A stretch of 64,000 bases of DNA from positions 1 through 64,000 of the forward strand of contig NZ_PNFV01000009.1 in assembly GCF_002940945.1 (NCBI RefSeq). The letters are read 5' to 3'. The position numbers and the translations under genes were made by a program. Numbering within the stretch: position 1 is the first letter of the stretch; the number at the start of each line of letters is the position of its first letter. The stretch is from Limosilactobacillus pontis (GTDB lineage: Bacteria; Bacillota; Bacilli; Lactobacillales; Lactobacillaceae). Positions 48,600 through 58,579 of the stretch are shown here, in pieces. The notes beneath the pieces were generated by a model. The model had not been told where the DNA came from and ran no database searches. It saw only the letters and a list, made by a program, of their open reading frames with translations.

Positions 48600-49325
48600 A
48601 TGAATCCAGAACAATTTCAACAGGCATTGGCGGATCACGGGATTACGCTGGATGCTGAACAATTAAAACAATTTGCAACCTATTATCGGATGTTGGTTGA
48701 GAGCAATAAGCACGTCAATCTGACTCGAATCACAGATCGTGACGAGGTTTACCTGAAGCACTTTTATGACTCCATCACTGGAGCGTTTGCGGATCCCCGT
48801 CTGCAGACGGTTGATTTGACGCTTTGCGATATCGGAGCCGGGGCGGGTTTTCCGTCACTGCCGCTGAAGATTGCCTTCCCTCAGCTCAAAGTAACGATTG
48901 TTGACTCACTTAATAAGCGGATCGCCTTTCTGGAAGATTTGGTGGCCAAACTGGGGCTGACTGATGTGACCTTGATTCATGATCGAGCCGAGACCTTCAG
49001 TGCTAAAAAGAGTATTCACCGTGAACAGTTTGACGTGGTGACGGCCCGGGCGGTGGCTCGATTGGCTGTTTTGAGTGAGCTGTGCCTGCCTGCAGTCCGG
49101 GTTGGCGGTGAGTTTATCGCCTACAAGGCCTTAGCAGCGCCGGAAGAATTACAGGATGCCGCTGGGGCAATTGCTAAGCTGGGTGGTCAAGTTCGACAGA
49201 CAGTTCAGTTGACCCTGCCGAGAACGGACGACGAGCGCAATATTATCCTGATTGATAAACAAGCGCCGACACCACAGAAGTACCCGCGGCGACCGGGACT
49301 GCCAAATAAGAAACCAATTCAATAG
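48600..49325 (+). CDS. rsmG: 16S rRNA (guanine527-N7)-methyltransferase
   Basis: A 241-aa SAM-dependent enzyme (GidB) that methylates G527 in the 530 loop of 16S rRNA. Motifs: [10 protein letters not shown], the SAM loop [30 protein letters not shown] and [13 protein letters not shown] at 48600 follows AAAGGAG; the upstream extension of the frame runs through the inverted repeat and is not translated. First gene of the rsmG-noc-parA-parB cluster, 17 bases before noc. Confidence 0.97.
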   Translation: MNPEQFQQALADHGITLDAEQLKQFATYYRMLVESNKHVNLTRITDRDEVYLKHFYDSITGAFADPRLQTVDLTLCDIGAGAGFPSLPLKIAFPQLKVTIVDSLNKRIAFLEDLVAKLGLTDVTLIHDRAETFSAKKSIHREQFDVVTARAVARLAVLSELCLPAVRVGGEFIAYKALAAPEELQDAAGAIAKLGGQVRQTVQLTLPRTDDERNIILIDKQAPTPQKYPRRPGLPNKKPIQ

Positions 49326-49342
49326 CGTCAGGGGGAGAGAGT

Positions 49343-50296
49343 ATGGCATTTTCACTATTTAACTTTGGCAAGAGTGATTCAGACAATAAAAATAAGGTTG
49401 TAAATATCAAGTTGGATCAGATTATTCCGAACCGCTACCAGCCGCGGAAGGTCTTCAACCAAGATGAGATTCGGGAGTTGGCTCATACGATTGAGGAACA
49501 CGGCCTTTTGCAACCGATCGTGCTTCGGGAATACGAACCAGCTAAGTACGAAATCATTGCTGGTGAGCGCCGTTACCGGGCTATGAAAATGCTCGGTTGG
49601 TCAACCACTCCAGCCATTTTGAAGAAAATGACGGATGAAGAGTCGGCCTCTCTGGCTCTGATTGAGAACCTCCAGCGGGCTCAGCTGAGTTCCGTGGAGG
49701 AAGCTCAGGCCTATCGGCAACTAATGGATCTCAATCACTTGACCCAGGCGGCCCTTGCCAAGGGGATGGGAAAGAGTCAGTCCTTCGTTGCTAATAAACT
49801 CCGTCTGCTTAAGTTGATCACGCCGGTACAGACGGCTATCTTGGATCACCGAATCTCAGAACGTCATGGGCGGGCCCTGCTCGACCTTGATGAGGCTCAA
49901 CAGCGAACCATGCTGATGCGGATTGTCAATGAACGTTTGACGGTTCGGCAGACCGAGGACGAAGTTGCCAAGGTTCTCGGGCGGCCGTTACCGTCTGAGG
50001 TGGCTAAACAGAAGAAGTTGGCTAAGGAACAGTCAGCTGGGACATCCTCAATTACAGCTAGCCCAGTTTCCGAAGAAGCGCCAACCGTGAAGCCGACAAA
50101 GAAAGCTGCCAAGAAGGCAAAAACGACCAAGCGCAAGCGAGGTCAAGAGGCCAAGGCTACGGATGGCCGTTTAGCGTTGAACACAATTAAGAAGTCAATC
50201 AAGATGGCCACGGAGAATGGCTTTACGGTTACGACCCACGAGAAAGATACGGGGAGCAGCTACGAGCTGACCATTGAGATTCCGAAGAAACAGTAA
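49343..50296 (+). CDS. noc: Nucleoid occlusion protein Noc (ParB family)
   Basis: A 317-aa ParB-like CTPase that blocks division over the nucleoid. The hydrophobic N-terminus MAFSLFNFGK can form the short amphipathic helix that binds the membrane in Noc. The CTP-binding ParB domain has NRYQPRKVF, EHGLLQPI and GERRYRAM; the helix-turn-helix is around MGKSQSFVANKLRLL. A Lys/Ala-rich linker (about 225-275) leads to a small C-terminal dimer domain. Its position between rsmG and parA, and two exact NBS palindromes nearby, support Noc rather than a second ParB. Confidence 0.93.
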   Translation: MAFSLFNFGKSDSDNKNKVVNIKLDQIIPNRYQPRKVFNQDEIRELAHTIEEHGLLQPIVLREYEPAKYEIIAGERRYRAMKMLGWSTTPAILKKMTDEESASLALIENLQRAQLSSVEEAQAYRQLMDLNHLTQAALAKGMGKSQSFVANKLRLLKLITPVQTAILDHRISERHGRALLDLDEAQQRTMLMRIVNERLTVRQTEDEVAKVLGRPLPSEVAKQKKLAKEQSAGTSSITASPVSEEAPTVKPTKKAAKKAKTTKRKRGQEAKATDGRLALNTIKKSIKMATENGFTVTTHEKDTGSSYELTIEIPKKQ

Positions 50297-50309
50297 GGGG
50301 GCAAGTAAG

Positions 50310-51083
50310 ATGGGCACAGTAATTGCGTTAGCAAACCAAAAAGGTGGTGTCGGCAAGACCACGACAAGTGTGAACCTCGGGGCCTGTCTCGCCGACCTGG
50401 GAAAACGAGTGTTGCTGATTGATCTTGACCCCCAAGGCAACGCTACCAGCGGCCTGGGTATTGAGAAACGGCAGATTGAGCAGAGTGTCTATGATGTGCT
50501 GATTGATGAGACAACGATGCTGACAGACGTAATTAAACCATCCAGCCATCCGGGATTAGACATTGCGCCGACGACAATTGCCCTGTCCGGGGCAGAGGTT
50601 GAGCTGACCAATCTGATGGCTCGGGAGACCCGTCTAAAGGATTCCTTCGGTGAGGTTCGCGATAATTACGATTTTATCTTGATTGACTGTCCGCCATCCC
50701 TGGGCTTACTCACGATCAATGCCTTTACAGCTGCTGACTCGGTCCTGATCCCTGTCCAGAGTGAGTATTACGCGTTGGAGGGACTGAGCCAGTTACAGAA
50801 CACGATTAGCCTGGTCAAGCGTCACTTCAACCCGCAAATGAAGATTGAAGGGGTTCTGCTAACAATGTACGATAAGCGGACCAACCTTGGCCAGCAGGTC
50901 AATGCCGAGGTCCGCAAGGCCTTTGGCGATCATGTCTATGAGACGGTGATTCCCCGTAACGTCCGCCTATCGGAGGCCCCGAGCCATGGTTTGGCGATTG
51001 TCGACTACGATAAGCGGTCGACGGGGGCCCACGTGTATGAACAACTAGCAAAGGAAGTGTTGGCAAAACATGGCAAAGCATAG
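50310..51083 (+). CDS. parA: Chromosome partitioning ATPase ParA/Soj
   Basis: A 257-aa deviant Walker ATPase acting with ParB in origin segregation and DnaA control. Walker A ALANQKGGVGKTTTSVN, A' motif VLLIDLDPQGNATSGLG and B motif FILIDCPPSLGLLT are intact. I chose ATG at 50310, nine bases after AAGGGGG. Its 3' end overlaps parB by 14 bases. Confidence 0.97.
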   Translation: MGTVIALANQKGGVGKTTTSVNLGACLADLGKRVLLIDLDPQGNATSGLGIEKRQIEQSVYDVLIDETTMLTDVIKPSSHPGLDIAPTTIALSGAEVELTNLMARETRLKDSFGEVRDNYDFILIDCPPSLGLLTINAFTAADSVLIPVQSEYYALEGLSQLQNTISLVKRHFNPQMKIEGVLLTMYDKRTNLGQQVNAEVRKAFGDHVYETVIPRNVRLSEAPSHGLAIVDYDKRSTGAHVYEQLAKEVLAKHGKA

Positions 51084-51957
51084 AACAGGTGCCCTGGGTC
51101 GTGGTATTGAGGCTCTCTTTGAGGAAAATACTATTGCAGATCCAGATTCAACAGAACAAGTTCAAGACATCAAACTGACGAGCATCCGGGCCAACCCTTA
51201 CCAGCCCCGGCGAACTTTCGATCAGGCGGCGCTTCGGGAGCTGGCGGCCTCAATTGAGAAGTCCGGCGTCTTTCAGCCAATCATTCTCCGTCAGCCCGAT
51301 CCGGCGGTGGAACGCTACGAGCTGGTTGCTGGTGAGCGACGTTTTCGGGCGTCTAAGCTTGCCAAGCAAAAGACGATTCCGGCAATTGTTCGGACGATGA
51401 GCGATGAGCAGATGATGGAGGTTGCCGTTTTAGAGAATCTTCAGCGTGAGGACCTGACGCCGCTTGAAGAGGCTCAGGCCTATCAGACACTGATGGATAA
51501 ATTATCGCTGACCCAGGCTCAGGTAGCGGTCAAACTCGGTAAGAGCCGTCCATACATTGCCAATTATCTCCGTCTGTTGGGGCTGCCAGCGCCAATTAAG
51601 GAAGCCTTAAATGCTGGTCAACTGTCGATGGGCCAGGCACGGACCATCCTGGGATTGAAAAATAAACGTCAGTTGACTCCGCTAGCTAACCGGGCAGTTA
51701 AGCAGAACTTAACAGTCCGTCAGCTGGAGAAGATCGTTGCTCAGATGAACGGTACCGCCAAGGCAAAGGACCAGCATAAGCGGCAACGTAAACCGGTCTA
51801 TATTCGTGAGGCAGAGGACCAGCTGCAGAGCAAGTTTGGTACCAAGGTGGCGGTTTCTCAAAGCCGGAAGCGGGGTAGCGGGAAGATTGAGATTCCATAT
51901 ACCTCCAACGACGATTTGACGCGGATTTTGGAATTGCTTGATATTTCGCTCGATTAG
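51070..51957 (+). CDS. parB: Chromosome partitioning protein ParB/Spo0J
   Basis: A 295-aa CTP-dependent DNA clamp loading at parS. It starts MAKHRTGALGRGIEALF, the ParA-contacting N-terminus, then NPYQPRRTFD, KSGVFQPIIL, GERRFRASKLA (C-motif) and the helix-turn-helix KLGKSRPYIANYLRLLGLP, with a C-terminal dimer domain. It overlaps parA by 14 bases, so they are coupled. No complete parS palindrome was found in the window. Confidence 0.97.
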   Translation: MAKHRTGALGRGIEALFEENTIADPDSTEQVQDIKLTSIRANPYQPRRTFDQAALRELAASIEKSGVFQPIILRQPDPAVERYELVAGERRFRASKLAKQKTIPAIVRTMSDEQMMEVAVLENLQREDLTPLEEAQAYQTLMDKLSLTQAQVAVKLGKSRPYIANYLRLLGLPAPIKEALNAGQLSMGQARTILGLKNKRQLTPLANRAVKQNLTVRQLEKIVAQMNGTAKAKDQHKRQRKPVYIREAEDQLQSKFGTKVAVSQSRKRGSGKIEIPYTSNDDLTRILELLDISLD

Positions 51958-51969
51958 GAGGGGTGCAAG

Positions 51970-52167
51970 ATGGCAAACTATGATAAGGGTGACATTGTCA
52001 TGATGAAGAAGGCCCACCCGTGTGGCACCAATCGCTGGGCGATTACCCGGGTTGGGGCCGATATCAAGATTCAATGCCAGGGATGTGGTCACGTGGTAAT
52101 GATGACTCGACAGAAGTTCGACAAGGGACTCAAGAAAGTCATCGAAAAGGCTCACCCGGCGGAATAA
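51970..52167 (+). CDS. DUF951 (YyzM-like) small protein
   Basis: A 65-aa protein conserved between parB and ychF in Firmicutes. It has KKAHPCGTNRWAI and IQCQGCGHVVMM: three Cys and two His that may bind zinc. The lysine-rich C-terminus is QKFDKGLKKVIEK. Function unknown; often described as RNA- or DNA-associated from its zinc-ribbon look. ATG follows TAGGAGGGG, 12 bases after parB. Confidence 0.9.
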   Translation: MANYDKGDIVMMKKAHPCGTNRWAITRVGADIKIQCQGCGHVVMMTRQKFDKGLKKVIEKAHPAE

Positions 52168-52246
52168 ATATGGTTAAAGTGGTCACAAATCGTGCAATAT
52201 AGCTTAAAATAAGAAAGATTAACGAAAAAAGGAAAGTGAATTATTC

Positions 52247-53344
52247 ATGTCATTAACTGCAGGAATTGTCGGCTTGCCAAACGTCGGTAAGTCAACGTTG
52301 TTTAACGCAATTACCAAGGCGGGGGCTGAAATGGCCAACTATCCGTTTGCTACGATTGATCCAAACGTGGGGATGGTTGAGGTTCCAGACAAGCGCCTGG
52401 ACCGGATTCAGGAACTGATCCCGGCCAAAAAGATCGTACCGACGACCTTCGAATTTACCGACATTGCCGGAATCGTTAAGGGGGCCAGCAAGGGTGAAGG
52501 ACTTGGTAACAAGTTCCTGGAAAACATTCGTCAGACTGATGCAATTGTTCACGTTGTTCGGGCCTTCGATGATGACGACATTACCACGGTTTCTGGAAAA
52601 GTTGATCCAATTGAAGATATCGACACGATTAACTTGGAGCTGGTCATGGCTGATCTGGATGCCGTTAATAAACGATTGAGCAAGGTACAGCGTGCTGCTA
52701 AGGGTCGCGACAAGGATGCCCTGGCTGAGTTAGCAGTCTTAAACAAGATTAAGCCGGTCCTGGAAGATGGCAAGAGCGTGCGGTCCATTGACTTCTCCGA
52801 TGATGAGAAGAAGATCGTCAAGGGCCTCTTCCTGCTGACCAGCAAGCCGGTTCTCTATGTTGCCAATATTGCCGAGGATGATATGGCTGACCCTGACAAT
52901 AGTAAGTACATGGCAGCTATCAAAGAACACGTCAAGGGTGACGGTGAGGTAATCGGGGTTGCCGCTGCCGCTGAGGAACAAATTGCCGAGATGGATGACG
53001 CTGATAAGGCCGACTTCCTGGAAATGGAAGGGGTCAAAGAACCAGGGCTGAACCGGCTGATTCGGGCTGCCTACAAGCTACTGGGCCTGGAAACCTTCTT
53101 CACCGCTGGTGGTCCTGAAACCCGGGCTTGGACCTTCAAGAAGGGGACCAAGGCACCACAAGCTGCCGGGATTATTCACTCTGACTTTGAGCGGGGCTTC
53201 ATCCGGGCCGAAGTCATGAGCTTTACCGACCTCGACCAACTTGGTTCCGCGGCTGCAGTCAAGGAAGCTGGGAAACTGCGGCTTGAAGGTAAGGACTACG
53301 TAATGCAAGATGGTGACATCGTTGAGTTCCGCTTCAACGTCTAA
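52247..53344 (+). CDS. ychF: Redox-regulated ATPase YchF
   Basis: A 365-aa Obg-related P-loop protein that prefers ATP and associates with ribosomes and the stress response. G1 [16 protein letters not shown]3 [10 protein letters not shown], coiled-coil insertion (about 130-190), and a C-terminal TGS domain containing [29 protein letters not shown] and the final [11 protein letters not shown]. The usual G4 NKxD is replaced, as in other YchF proteins (YVANIAED). ATG follows AAAGGAAAG. Confidence 0.97.
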   Translation: MSLTAGIVGLPNVGKSTLFNAITKAGAEMANYPFATIDPNVGMVEVPDKRLDRIQELIPAKKIVPTTFEFTDIAGIVKGASKGEGLGNKFLENIRQTDAIVHVVRAFDDDDITTVSGKVDPIEDIDTINLELVMADLDAVNKRLSKVQRAAKGRDKDALAELAVLNKIKPVLEDGKSVRSIDFSDDEKKIVKGLFLLTSKPVLYVANIAEDDMADPDNSKYMAAIKEHVKGDGEVIGVAAAAEEQIAEMDDADKADFLEMEGVKEPGLNRLIRAAYKLLGLETFFTAGGPETRAWTFKKGTKAPQAAGIIHSDFERGFIRAEVMSFTDLDQLGSAAAVKEAGKLRLEGKDYVMQDGDIVEFRFNV

Positions 53345-53368
53345 TTTAAAGCAGAGAGGAGTTTATTC

Positions 53369-54148
53369 GTGAGCGAAGAACAAACACATAATCAGGCACG
53401 TAACGCGGCGGCTGGCCAGCGGCAGAAGGAGCACGTCAAGGCCCAGCGCCAAGCCCAGGGGAGCGCGTTTGGTCAGTATCATTTAACTCGTAAGAATGAA
53501 GAATTTATGTATCAGCTGAATAAGCAGCTGGACCGGCAGGGGGTTGCTAGTGATAAGAAGCCGGCAATGCTGGAAGAGACTGCTCAGCAACTGGCGGCTG
53601 GCCAGAAGAAGGGGAAGACAGCTAAAGCCCTTTTTGGCACCCCAACTGCCTATGCCAAGGAGTTGAAGAATCCGAAGAAGACTCCTGAACACATGACTAA
53701 GAAATCGATCTGGATGTTAGCAATCGATAATGCCCTGATCTTTTTAAGTATCTTCACCTTTATGTTTGGCCTGATGTTCTGGCTGTCACCACTAGCCATG
53801 CGCAGTAGCCGTGCTGGAAGCAGCGGTATTACAGCCATCCTGTTGGTTGCAATTCTTGGTGGGGTCCTGTTTGGCTACGTTACTACACAGCTTCAGCCGA
53901 CGAAAAACAAGGATGGCAAGTGGGTGCAGACCAAGCCAATGTGGTTCCGGGTTCTGACCGTCGCCTTTGGCTTGGTGGCTTGGCTGGCAGTCTACATGCT
54001 GGCTTCTCTGCTGCCAAACGTTATCAATCCACGGCTCAACCAGTGGGCATACCTAGCGATCGCTGTGGTAACCTTTGCGGGGGACATCTACTACCGGCGG
54101 AAGTACCATATCACTGGCGGCTTCTACGGTGGCAACCGGCGGCGTTAA
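53369..54148 (+). CDS. DUF1129 membrane protein
   Basis: A 259-aa protein common after ychF in lactobacilli. The first about 105 residues are soluble, Lys/Gln-rich and helical (RKNEEFMYQLNKQLD); about four membrane helices follow (near 115, 150, 195 and 220), with a basic tail ending YGGNRRR. Function unknown. GTG start at 53369 follows AGAGAGGAG, 24 bases after ychF, so it is probably in the same operon. Confidence 0.85.
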   Translation: MSEEQTHNQARNAAAGQRQKEHVKAQRQAQGSAFGQYHLTRKNEEFMYQLNKQLDRQGVASDKKPAMLEETAQQLAAGQKKGKTAKALFGTPTAYAKELKNPKKTPEHMTKKSIWMLAIDNALIFLSIFTFMFGLMFWLSPLAMRSSRAGSSGITAILLVAILGGVLFGYVTTQLQPTKNKDGKWVQTKPMWFRVLTVAFGLVAWLAVYMLASLLPNVINPRLNQWAYLAIAVVTFAGDIYYRRKYHITGGFYGGNRRR

Positions 54149-54270
54149 TCCTAGCATAACAAGCTGCGTGGCTTACCGCGGGGGAGCGCTGCTTATTTGT
54201 TGCTTCGTATGCTTGGCACTAATAGTCTCAGTTGCAATTGGCCTTTATAACAATTAGAAACGAAAACTAA

Positions 54271-54308
54271 CGAGGATGACGAACCACGATTTGTCATCCT
54301 CGTTTTTA
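54271..54308 (+). terminator. Terminator after the DUF1129 gene
   Basis: cgaggatgac pairs with gtcatcctcg across a 12-base loop, followed by TTTTT. Confidence 0.9.
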
Positions 54309-54401
54309 TTTGCCTAAATTCGCTACTGAACAACTAATTGTTAATAAATTATGATTATTTTGATGAAATTATCTTAATGAATTTGTGGAAAAATAAAAAT
54401 T

Positions 54402-54437
54402 GGTCAAATGTTCAAAAAATCGCTGGACAAATGTACA
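54402..54437 (+). promoter_or_regulatory. Putative DeoR operator, two direct repeats
   Basis: GGTCAAATGTTCA (54402-54414) and GGACAAATGTACA (54425-54437) share 11 of 13 bases and are 23 bases apart, about two helical turns. The second overlaps the -35 of the deo promoter. The SorC-type regulator gene at the end of the cluster is the likely binder. Confidence 0.6.
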
Positions 54438-54452
54438 GGAGCTTGTTAAACT
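54424..54452 (+). promoter_or_regulatory. deo operon promoter
   Basis: TGGACA (54424-54429) and TAAACT (54447-54452) are 17 bases apart. Confidence 0.55.
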
Positions 54453-54504
54453 ATAAACGTAGTCGATTGAAAACGCATACATATTTTCAAAGGAGATTTC
54501 AACT

Positions 54505-55182
54505 ATGAAGTTAACACAAGCACAATTAGCTAAGTACATGGACCACACGATGCTCAAGCCAGAAGCCACTGCCGAGATGATCGACAAGACCGTTGCCGAA
54601 GCTCGGAAGTATAATACTGCTTCTGTCTGCATCAACCCATACTGGGTCAAGCGGGTTCATAAAGGTTTGGAAGGAACCGATATTAACACTTGTACTGTGA
54701 TCGGCTTCCCTCTGGGGGCTACTTCAACAGCCAGCAAGGTGTTTGAAACCAAGCAGGCCATTGAAGATGGTGCTGACGAAATCGACATGGTCATCAACAT
54801 TGGTGAGCTGAAGGGTGGTAACGACCAGGCAGTTGAAGATGATATCCGGGCCGTTGCCGAAGCTACCCACGAAAAGGGCAAGCTCCTGAAGGTCATCATC
54901 GAAAACTGCCTGCTGACCGACGAAGAGAAGACTCGGGCCAGCAAGCTGACTGTCAAGGGTGGTGCCGACTTCGTTAAGACTTCCACTGGATTCTCCACTT
55001 CCGGTGCCAAGGCTGAAGACGTTAAGCTGATGCGCGAAGCTGTTGGCCCTGACTTTAAGATCAAGGCTGCTGGTGGTATCCACAGTCTGGATGAGGCTTA
55101 CGCTATGATTGAAGCCGGTGCCAACCGGCTCGGGGTTTCCGCTTCTGTTAAGATCCTCGAAGAAGCTGCCAAGCAAGACTAG
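54505..55182 (+). CDS. deoC: Deoxyribose-phosphate aldolase
   Basis: A 225-aa class I aldolase splitting 2-deoxyribose-5-phosphate into glyceraldehyde-3-phosphate and acetaldehyde. The Schiff-base lysine is K158 in [28 protein letters not shown] and [13 protein letters not shown] are also typical. ATG follows AAAGGAG. First gene of deoC-deoB-pdp-deoD, which converts deoxynucleosides to central metabolites. Confidence 0.97.
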   Translation: MKLTQAQLAKYMDHTMLKPEATAEMIDKTVAEARKYNTASVCINPYWVKRVHKGLEGTDINTCTVIGFPLGATSTASKVFETKQAIEDGADEIDMVINIGELKGGNDQAVEDDIRAVAEATHEKGKLLKVIIENCLLTDEEKTRASKLTVKGGADFVKTSTGFSTSGAKAEDVKLMREAVGPDFKIKAAGGIHSLDEAYAMIEAGANRLGVSASVKILEEAAKQD

Positions 55183-55229
55183 TTTGGTATAGTTTTAGCT
55201 AATAAAATTTTCAAGATGGAGGGGTTAAC

Positions 55230-56423
55230 ATGTCATATAAACGTGTATTTGTTATTGTAATGGATTCAGTTGGTACTGGTGCTGCACATGATGCCGATAA
55301 GTTTGATGATCTTGGTTCAGATACCCTTGGTCACGTTGGCGAATTTTATAAGGGTGACTTAAAGCTGCCAAACTTGGGCAAGATGGGTATTAGCAACCTC
55401 CGTGATACTCCAATCGAAGGGGTTCCAGTTGCTGATCCGGCAATCGGTGACTATGGCAAGATGGAAGAACTTTCTGCCGGTAAGGACAGTATGGATGGTC
55501 ACTGGGAAATGATGGGTCTGCCAGTTACTAAGCCGCTGTCCACCTTCCCAAACGGCTTCCCACAAGAAATCGTTGACAAGCTGGAGAAGTTCTCCGGCCG
55601 GAAGGTGATCGTCAACAAGCCGTATTCCGGGACCGAAGTTATCCACGATTACGGTGAGCGGCAAATGAAGACTGGAGAACTGATTCTCTATACCTCCGGA
55701 GATTCTGTAATGCAGATTGCGGCACACGAAGATGTTATCCCAGTCAAGGAACTATACAAGATCTGTGAATATGCTCGGACTCTGGTCAATGGTCCTGAAT
55801 ACACTGTTGGACGGATCATTGCTCGTCCATACGTTGGCCCAGACAAGGATCACTTCACCCGGACCGCTAACCGGCATGACTTCAGTCTGAAGCCGATTGG
55901 CAAGACTGACATGGACCGCTTGCGTGAGGCTGGCTATGATGTCATTGGAGTTGGTAAGATCAATGATATCTTCTCCGGTCAAGGGATCGACCGTGGCTAC
56001 CACAACGAGAGCAACATGGACGGGATGGACCATGTGGACGATGTCATGAAGCAGGACTTCACTGGCTTCTGCTTTACTAACCTGGTGGACTTTGACGCCA
56101 TGTATGGTCACCGGCGTAATCCAAAGGGCTTCGGTCAGGCATTGATGGACTTTGATAAGCGTTTGGGTACAGTGCTTAAAGAAATGAAGCCAGACGACCT
56201 GCTGATGATTACTGCCGACCATGGTAACGATCCTGGTTTCCGGGGTACCGACCACACGCGTGAAAACGTGCCGTTGCTGGTTTACTCTCCATCAATGAAG
56301 AAGACCAACCAGTCACTGGGTCTGCGGAAGACCTTCTCTGACCTTGGAGCAACGATTCTGGACAACTTTAACGTTGACTCTGTCCGGGGAACCAGCTTCT
56401 ACAAGGAAATCAGCAACGACTAG
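55230..56423 (+). CDS. deoB: Phosphopentomutase
   Basis: A 397-aa alkaline-phosphatase-superfamily enzyme converting (deoxy)ribose-1-phosphate to the 5-phosphate. N-terminal [17 protein letters not shown] has the metal Asp and the activated Thr region; [32 protein letters not shown] (split: [18 protein letters not shown]) supply the other metal ligands. Links Pdp and DeoD products to DeoC. ATG after GGAGGGG. Confidence 0.97.
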   Translation: MSYKRVFVIVMDSVGTGAAHDADKFDDLGSDTLGHVGEFYKGDLKLPNLGKMGISNLRDTPIEGVPVADPAIGDYGKMEELSAGKDSMDGHWEMMGLPVTKPLSTFPNGFPQEIVDKLEKFSGRKVIVNKPYSGTEVIHDYGERQMKTGELILYTSGDSVMQIAAHEDVIPVKELYKICEYARTLVNGPEYTVGRIIARPYVGPDKDHFTRTANRHDFSLKPIGKTDMDRLREAGYDVIGVGKINDIFSGQGIDRGYHNESNMDGMDHVDDVMKQDFTGFCFTNLVDFDAMYGHRRNPKGFGQALMDFDKRLGTVLKEMKPDDLLMITADHGNDPGFRGTDHTRENVPLLVYSPSMKKTNQSLGLRKTFSDLGATILDNFNVDSVRGTSFYKEISND

Positions 56424-56454
56424 CTATTAAAGTAAAACGAGAGGAGCGATTGTG

Positions 56455-57753
56455 ATGCGGATGGTTGACATCATCAACACCAAGCGAAACGGGGGAACCT
56501 TAAGCGATGAACAGTTACAGTTCTTCGTGGACGGAGTGGTTGACGGGAGCATTCCCGACTACCAGATTAGTGCCCTGTTGATGGCGATCTACTTCCGGGG
56601 GATGACCAGCGTCGAGCAGACCAGCTTGACCATGAAAATGATGCATTCTGGGGAACGACTCGACCTGAGCAAGATCCCGGGGGTCAAGGTTGATAAGCAC
56701 TCTACTGGGGGTGTTGGTGACAAGGTCAGCCTGCCGCTTGCCGCAATGGTGGCGGCCACGGGGATCCCGGTTCCGATGATCTCGGGCCGTGGTCTGGGTC
56801 ACACCGGCGGTACGCTAGACAAGCTTGAGGCGATTCCGGGCTTTAAAGTGGAGCTGAGTGAACAGCAATTCATCGACCAGGTTGCCAAGGAAAAACTGGC
56901 AATTGTTGGTGCTACCGGGGAAGTTGCCCCTGCCGACAAGAAGATCTATGGTCTTCGGGATGTTACGGACACGGTAGACTCAATTCCATTGATTGCCAGT
57001 TCGATTATGAGCAAGAAGATTGCTTCGGGAACTGATGCCCTGGTAATTGATGTTAAGACCGGGGCCGGCGCCTTCATGAAGACGCTGGACCAGTCTCGGG
57101 CGCTCGCCCATGCCCTGGTGGACATCGGTAAGCAGGCCGGCTTGCAGTGTATGGCAGTGATTTCTGACATGAACCAGCCGCTAGGCAACAAGATCGGCAA
57201 CGCCCTCGAGATTGAGGAATCAATTGATGTCTTGAAGGGTAAGGGGCCAAACGATTTGACCGAACTGGTCTTGACCCTTGGCAGTTATATGGTAGTAATG
57301 GGTGGCAAGGCCAAAACTCCTGCAGAAGCACGACAATTGCTTGAACAAACCATTACTGACGGCACTGCATACGATCGCTTCAAGGCGATGGTGGTTGCCC
57401 AGGGCGGTGATCCACGCGTAATGGATGACTATCAAGTTATGCCTCAGGCGAAGTACCAGATCTCGTATCCGGCAAAGCGGGCCGGGATAGTTACCAAGCT
57501 GGCCGCTGATGAGATTGGTACTGCCAGTATGCTGCTCGGCGGAGGCCGACAGAAGGCTGATGATAAGCTAGATTATAGTGTCGGGATCGAGCTTCACCAT
57601 AAGCTCGGTGACTCTGTTGAGGCGGGCGAGCCGCTTCTGACGATCTATAGCAACCGCCAAGATATCAAGGATGTTGAACAGCTGTTAGACGAAAGTATCG
57701 AAATTAGTGACCACGGCGAGAAGCCAACGCTGATTCATGAGATCATTGAGTAA
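56455..57753 (+). CDS. pdp: Pyrimidine-nucleoside phosphorylase
   Basis: A 432-aa enzyme phosphorolysing uridine, thymidine and deoxyuridine. [13 protein letters not shown] and [16 protein letters not shown] are the phosphate and substrate signatures; [10 protein letters not shown] follows. I chose ATG at 56455 ([13 protein letters not shown], as in Bacillus Pdp) eight bases after GAGGAG rather than GTG at 56452. Confidence 0.96.
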   Translation: MRMVDIINTKRNGGTLSDEQLQFFVDGVVDGSIPDYQISALLMAIYFRGMTSVEQTSLTMKMMHSGERLDLSKIPGVKVDKHSTGGVGDKVSLPLAAMVAATGIPVPMISGRGLGHTGGTLDKLEAIPGFKVELSEQQFIDQVAKEKLAIVGATGEVAPADKKIYGLRDVTDTVDSIPLIASSIMSKKIASGTDALVIDVKTGAGAFMKTLDQSRALAHALVDIGKQAGLQCMAVISDMNQPLGNKIGNALEIEESIDVLKGKGPNDLTELVLTLGSYMVVMGGKAKTPAEARQLLEQTITDGTAYDRFKAMVVAQGGDPRVMDDYQVMPQAKYQISYPAKRAGIVTKLAADEIGTASMLLGGGRQKADDKLDYSVGIELHHKLGDSVEAGEPLLTIYSNRQDIKDVEQLLDESIEISDHGEKPTLIHEIIE

Positions 57754-57771
57754 TTTGAGGAGGAATAGATA

Positions 57772-58482
57772 ATGAGTACACATATTGGCGCCAAGATGGG
57801 CGATTATGCAGATGTAGTATTACTGCCGGGTGACCCGCTGCGGGCAAAGTACATTGCAGAAAACTTTTTGGACAACGTAAAGCAGGTTAACTCCGTCCGG
57901 AATGCCTTCGGTTACACCGGTGAGTACAAGGGCCACCGTGTATCCGTTCAGGGCTCCGGGATGGGGATTCCATCGATGTCTATCTATATTAACGAACTGG
58001 TTAAGTTCTTCGGAGTCAAGACTATTATTCGGGTTGGCTCCTGTGGGGCCATCGCACCTGACGTTCACCTGCGGGACGTAATCCTAGCGCAAGGTTCTTC
58101 CACGGATTCAGCGGTAACGATGAACACCTTTGGCCCGGGCTTCCACTACGCACCGCTGGCCGACTTCAAACTACTGGACACCGCTTATCACGTTGCTGAA
58201 AAGCTTGGTATCGACACGAAGGTAGGGGATATCTTCGCTGCTGACCGGTTCTACAACGATGAATTGGACATGAAGAAACTTCGTGACTACGGTATTCTTG
58301 GGACTGAAATGGAATCTGCTGGCCTGTACCTGCTGGGTGCCAAGCTGCATTTCCGTGCCCTCTCTGTTCTGACCGTTAGTGACTTGATCTTTGGTGACGA
58401 AAAGACCACGGCTGAGGAACGTGAGAAGACGTTCAACGATATGATCAATATCTCGCTGGAGACGGCAATTGCCGGTAAATAG
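57772..58482 (+). CDS. deoD: Purine-nucleoside phosphorylase DeoD type
   Basis: A 236-aa hexameric-type [43 protein letters not shown], and [15 protein letters not shown] with the ribose-binding Glu, then TVSDLIFG with the catalytic Asp. It splits purine (deoxy)nucleosides into base and (deoxy)ribose-1-phosphate. GAGGAGG precedes ATG; last gene before the operon terminator. Confidence 0.97.
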   Translation: MSTHIGAKMGDYADVVLLPGDPLRAKYIAENFLDNVKQVNSVRNAFGYTGEYKGHRVSVQGSGMGIPSMSIYINELVKFFGVKTIIRVGSCGAIAPDVHLRDVILAQGSSTDSAVTMNTFGPGFHYAPLADFKLLDTAYHVAEKLGIDTKVGDIFAADRFYNDELDMKKLRDYGILGTEMESAGLYLLGAKLHFRALSVLTVSDLIFGDEKTTAEEREKTFNDMINISLETAIAGK

Positions 58483-58512
58483 CGTAATCTGTTAGAATTT
58501 AATGCAACAGCA

Positions 58513-58560
58513 AAACAAGGGCCTGGAACAGTGATCCTGTGACAGTTCCCTTGTTTTTGT
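58513..58560 (+). terminator. Terminator of the deo operon
   Basis: aacaaggg pairs with cccttgtt around an inner imperfect hairpin, followed by TTTTTG. It lies only 20 bases before the regulator gene, so that gene may depend on read-through. Confidence 0.8.
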
Positions 58561-58579
58561 GTATAAGGGAGGAAAGACA

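Noticed and set aside
54170..54257. Possible 29-aa hydrophobic peptide (GTG start, LLICCFVCLALIVSVAIG core) after the DUF1129 gene
   Set aside because: It looks like a membrane helix but has no ribosome binding site; kept only as a note, not as a gene.
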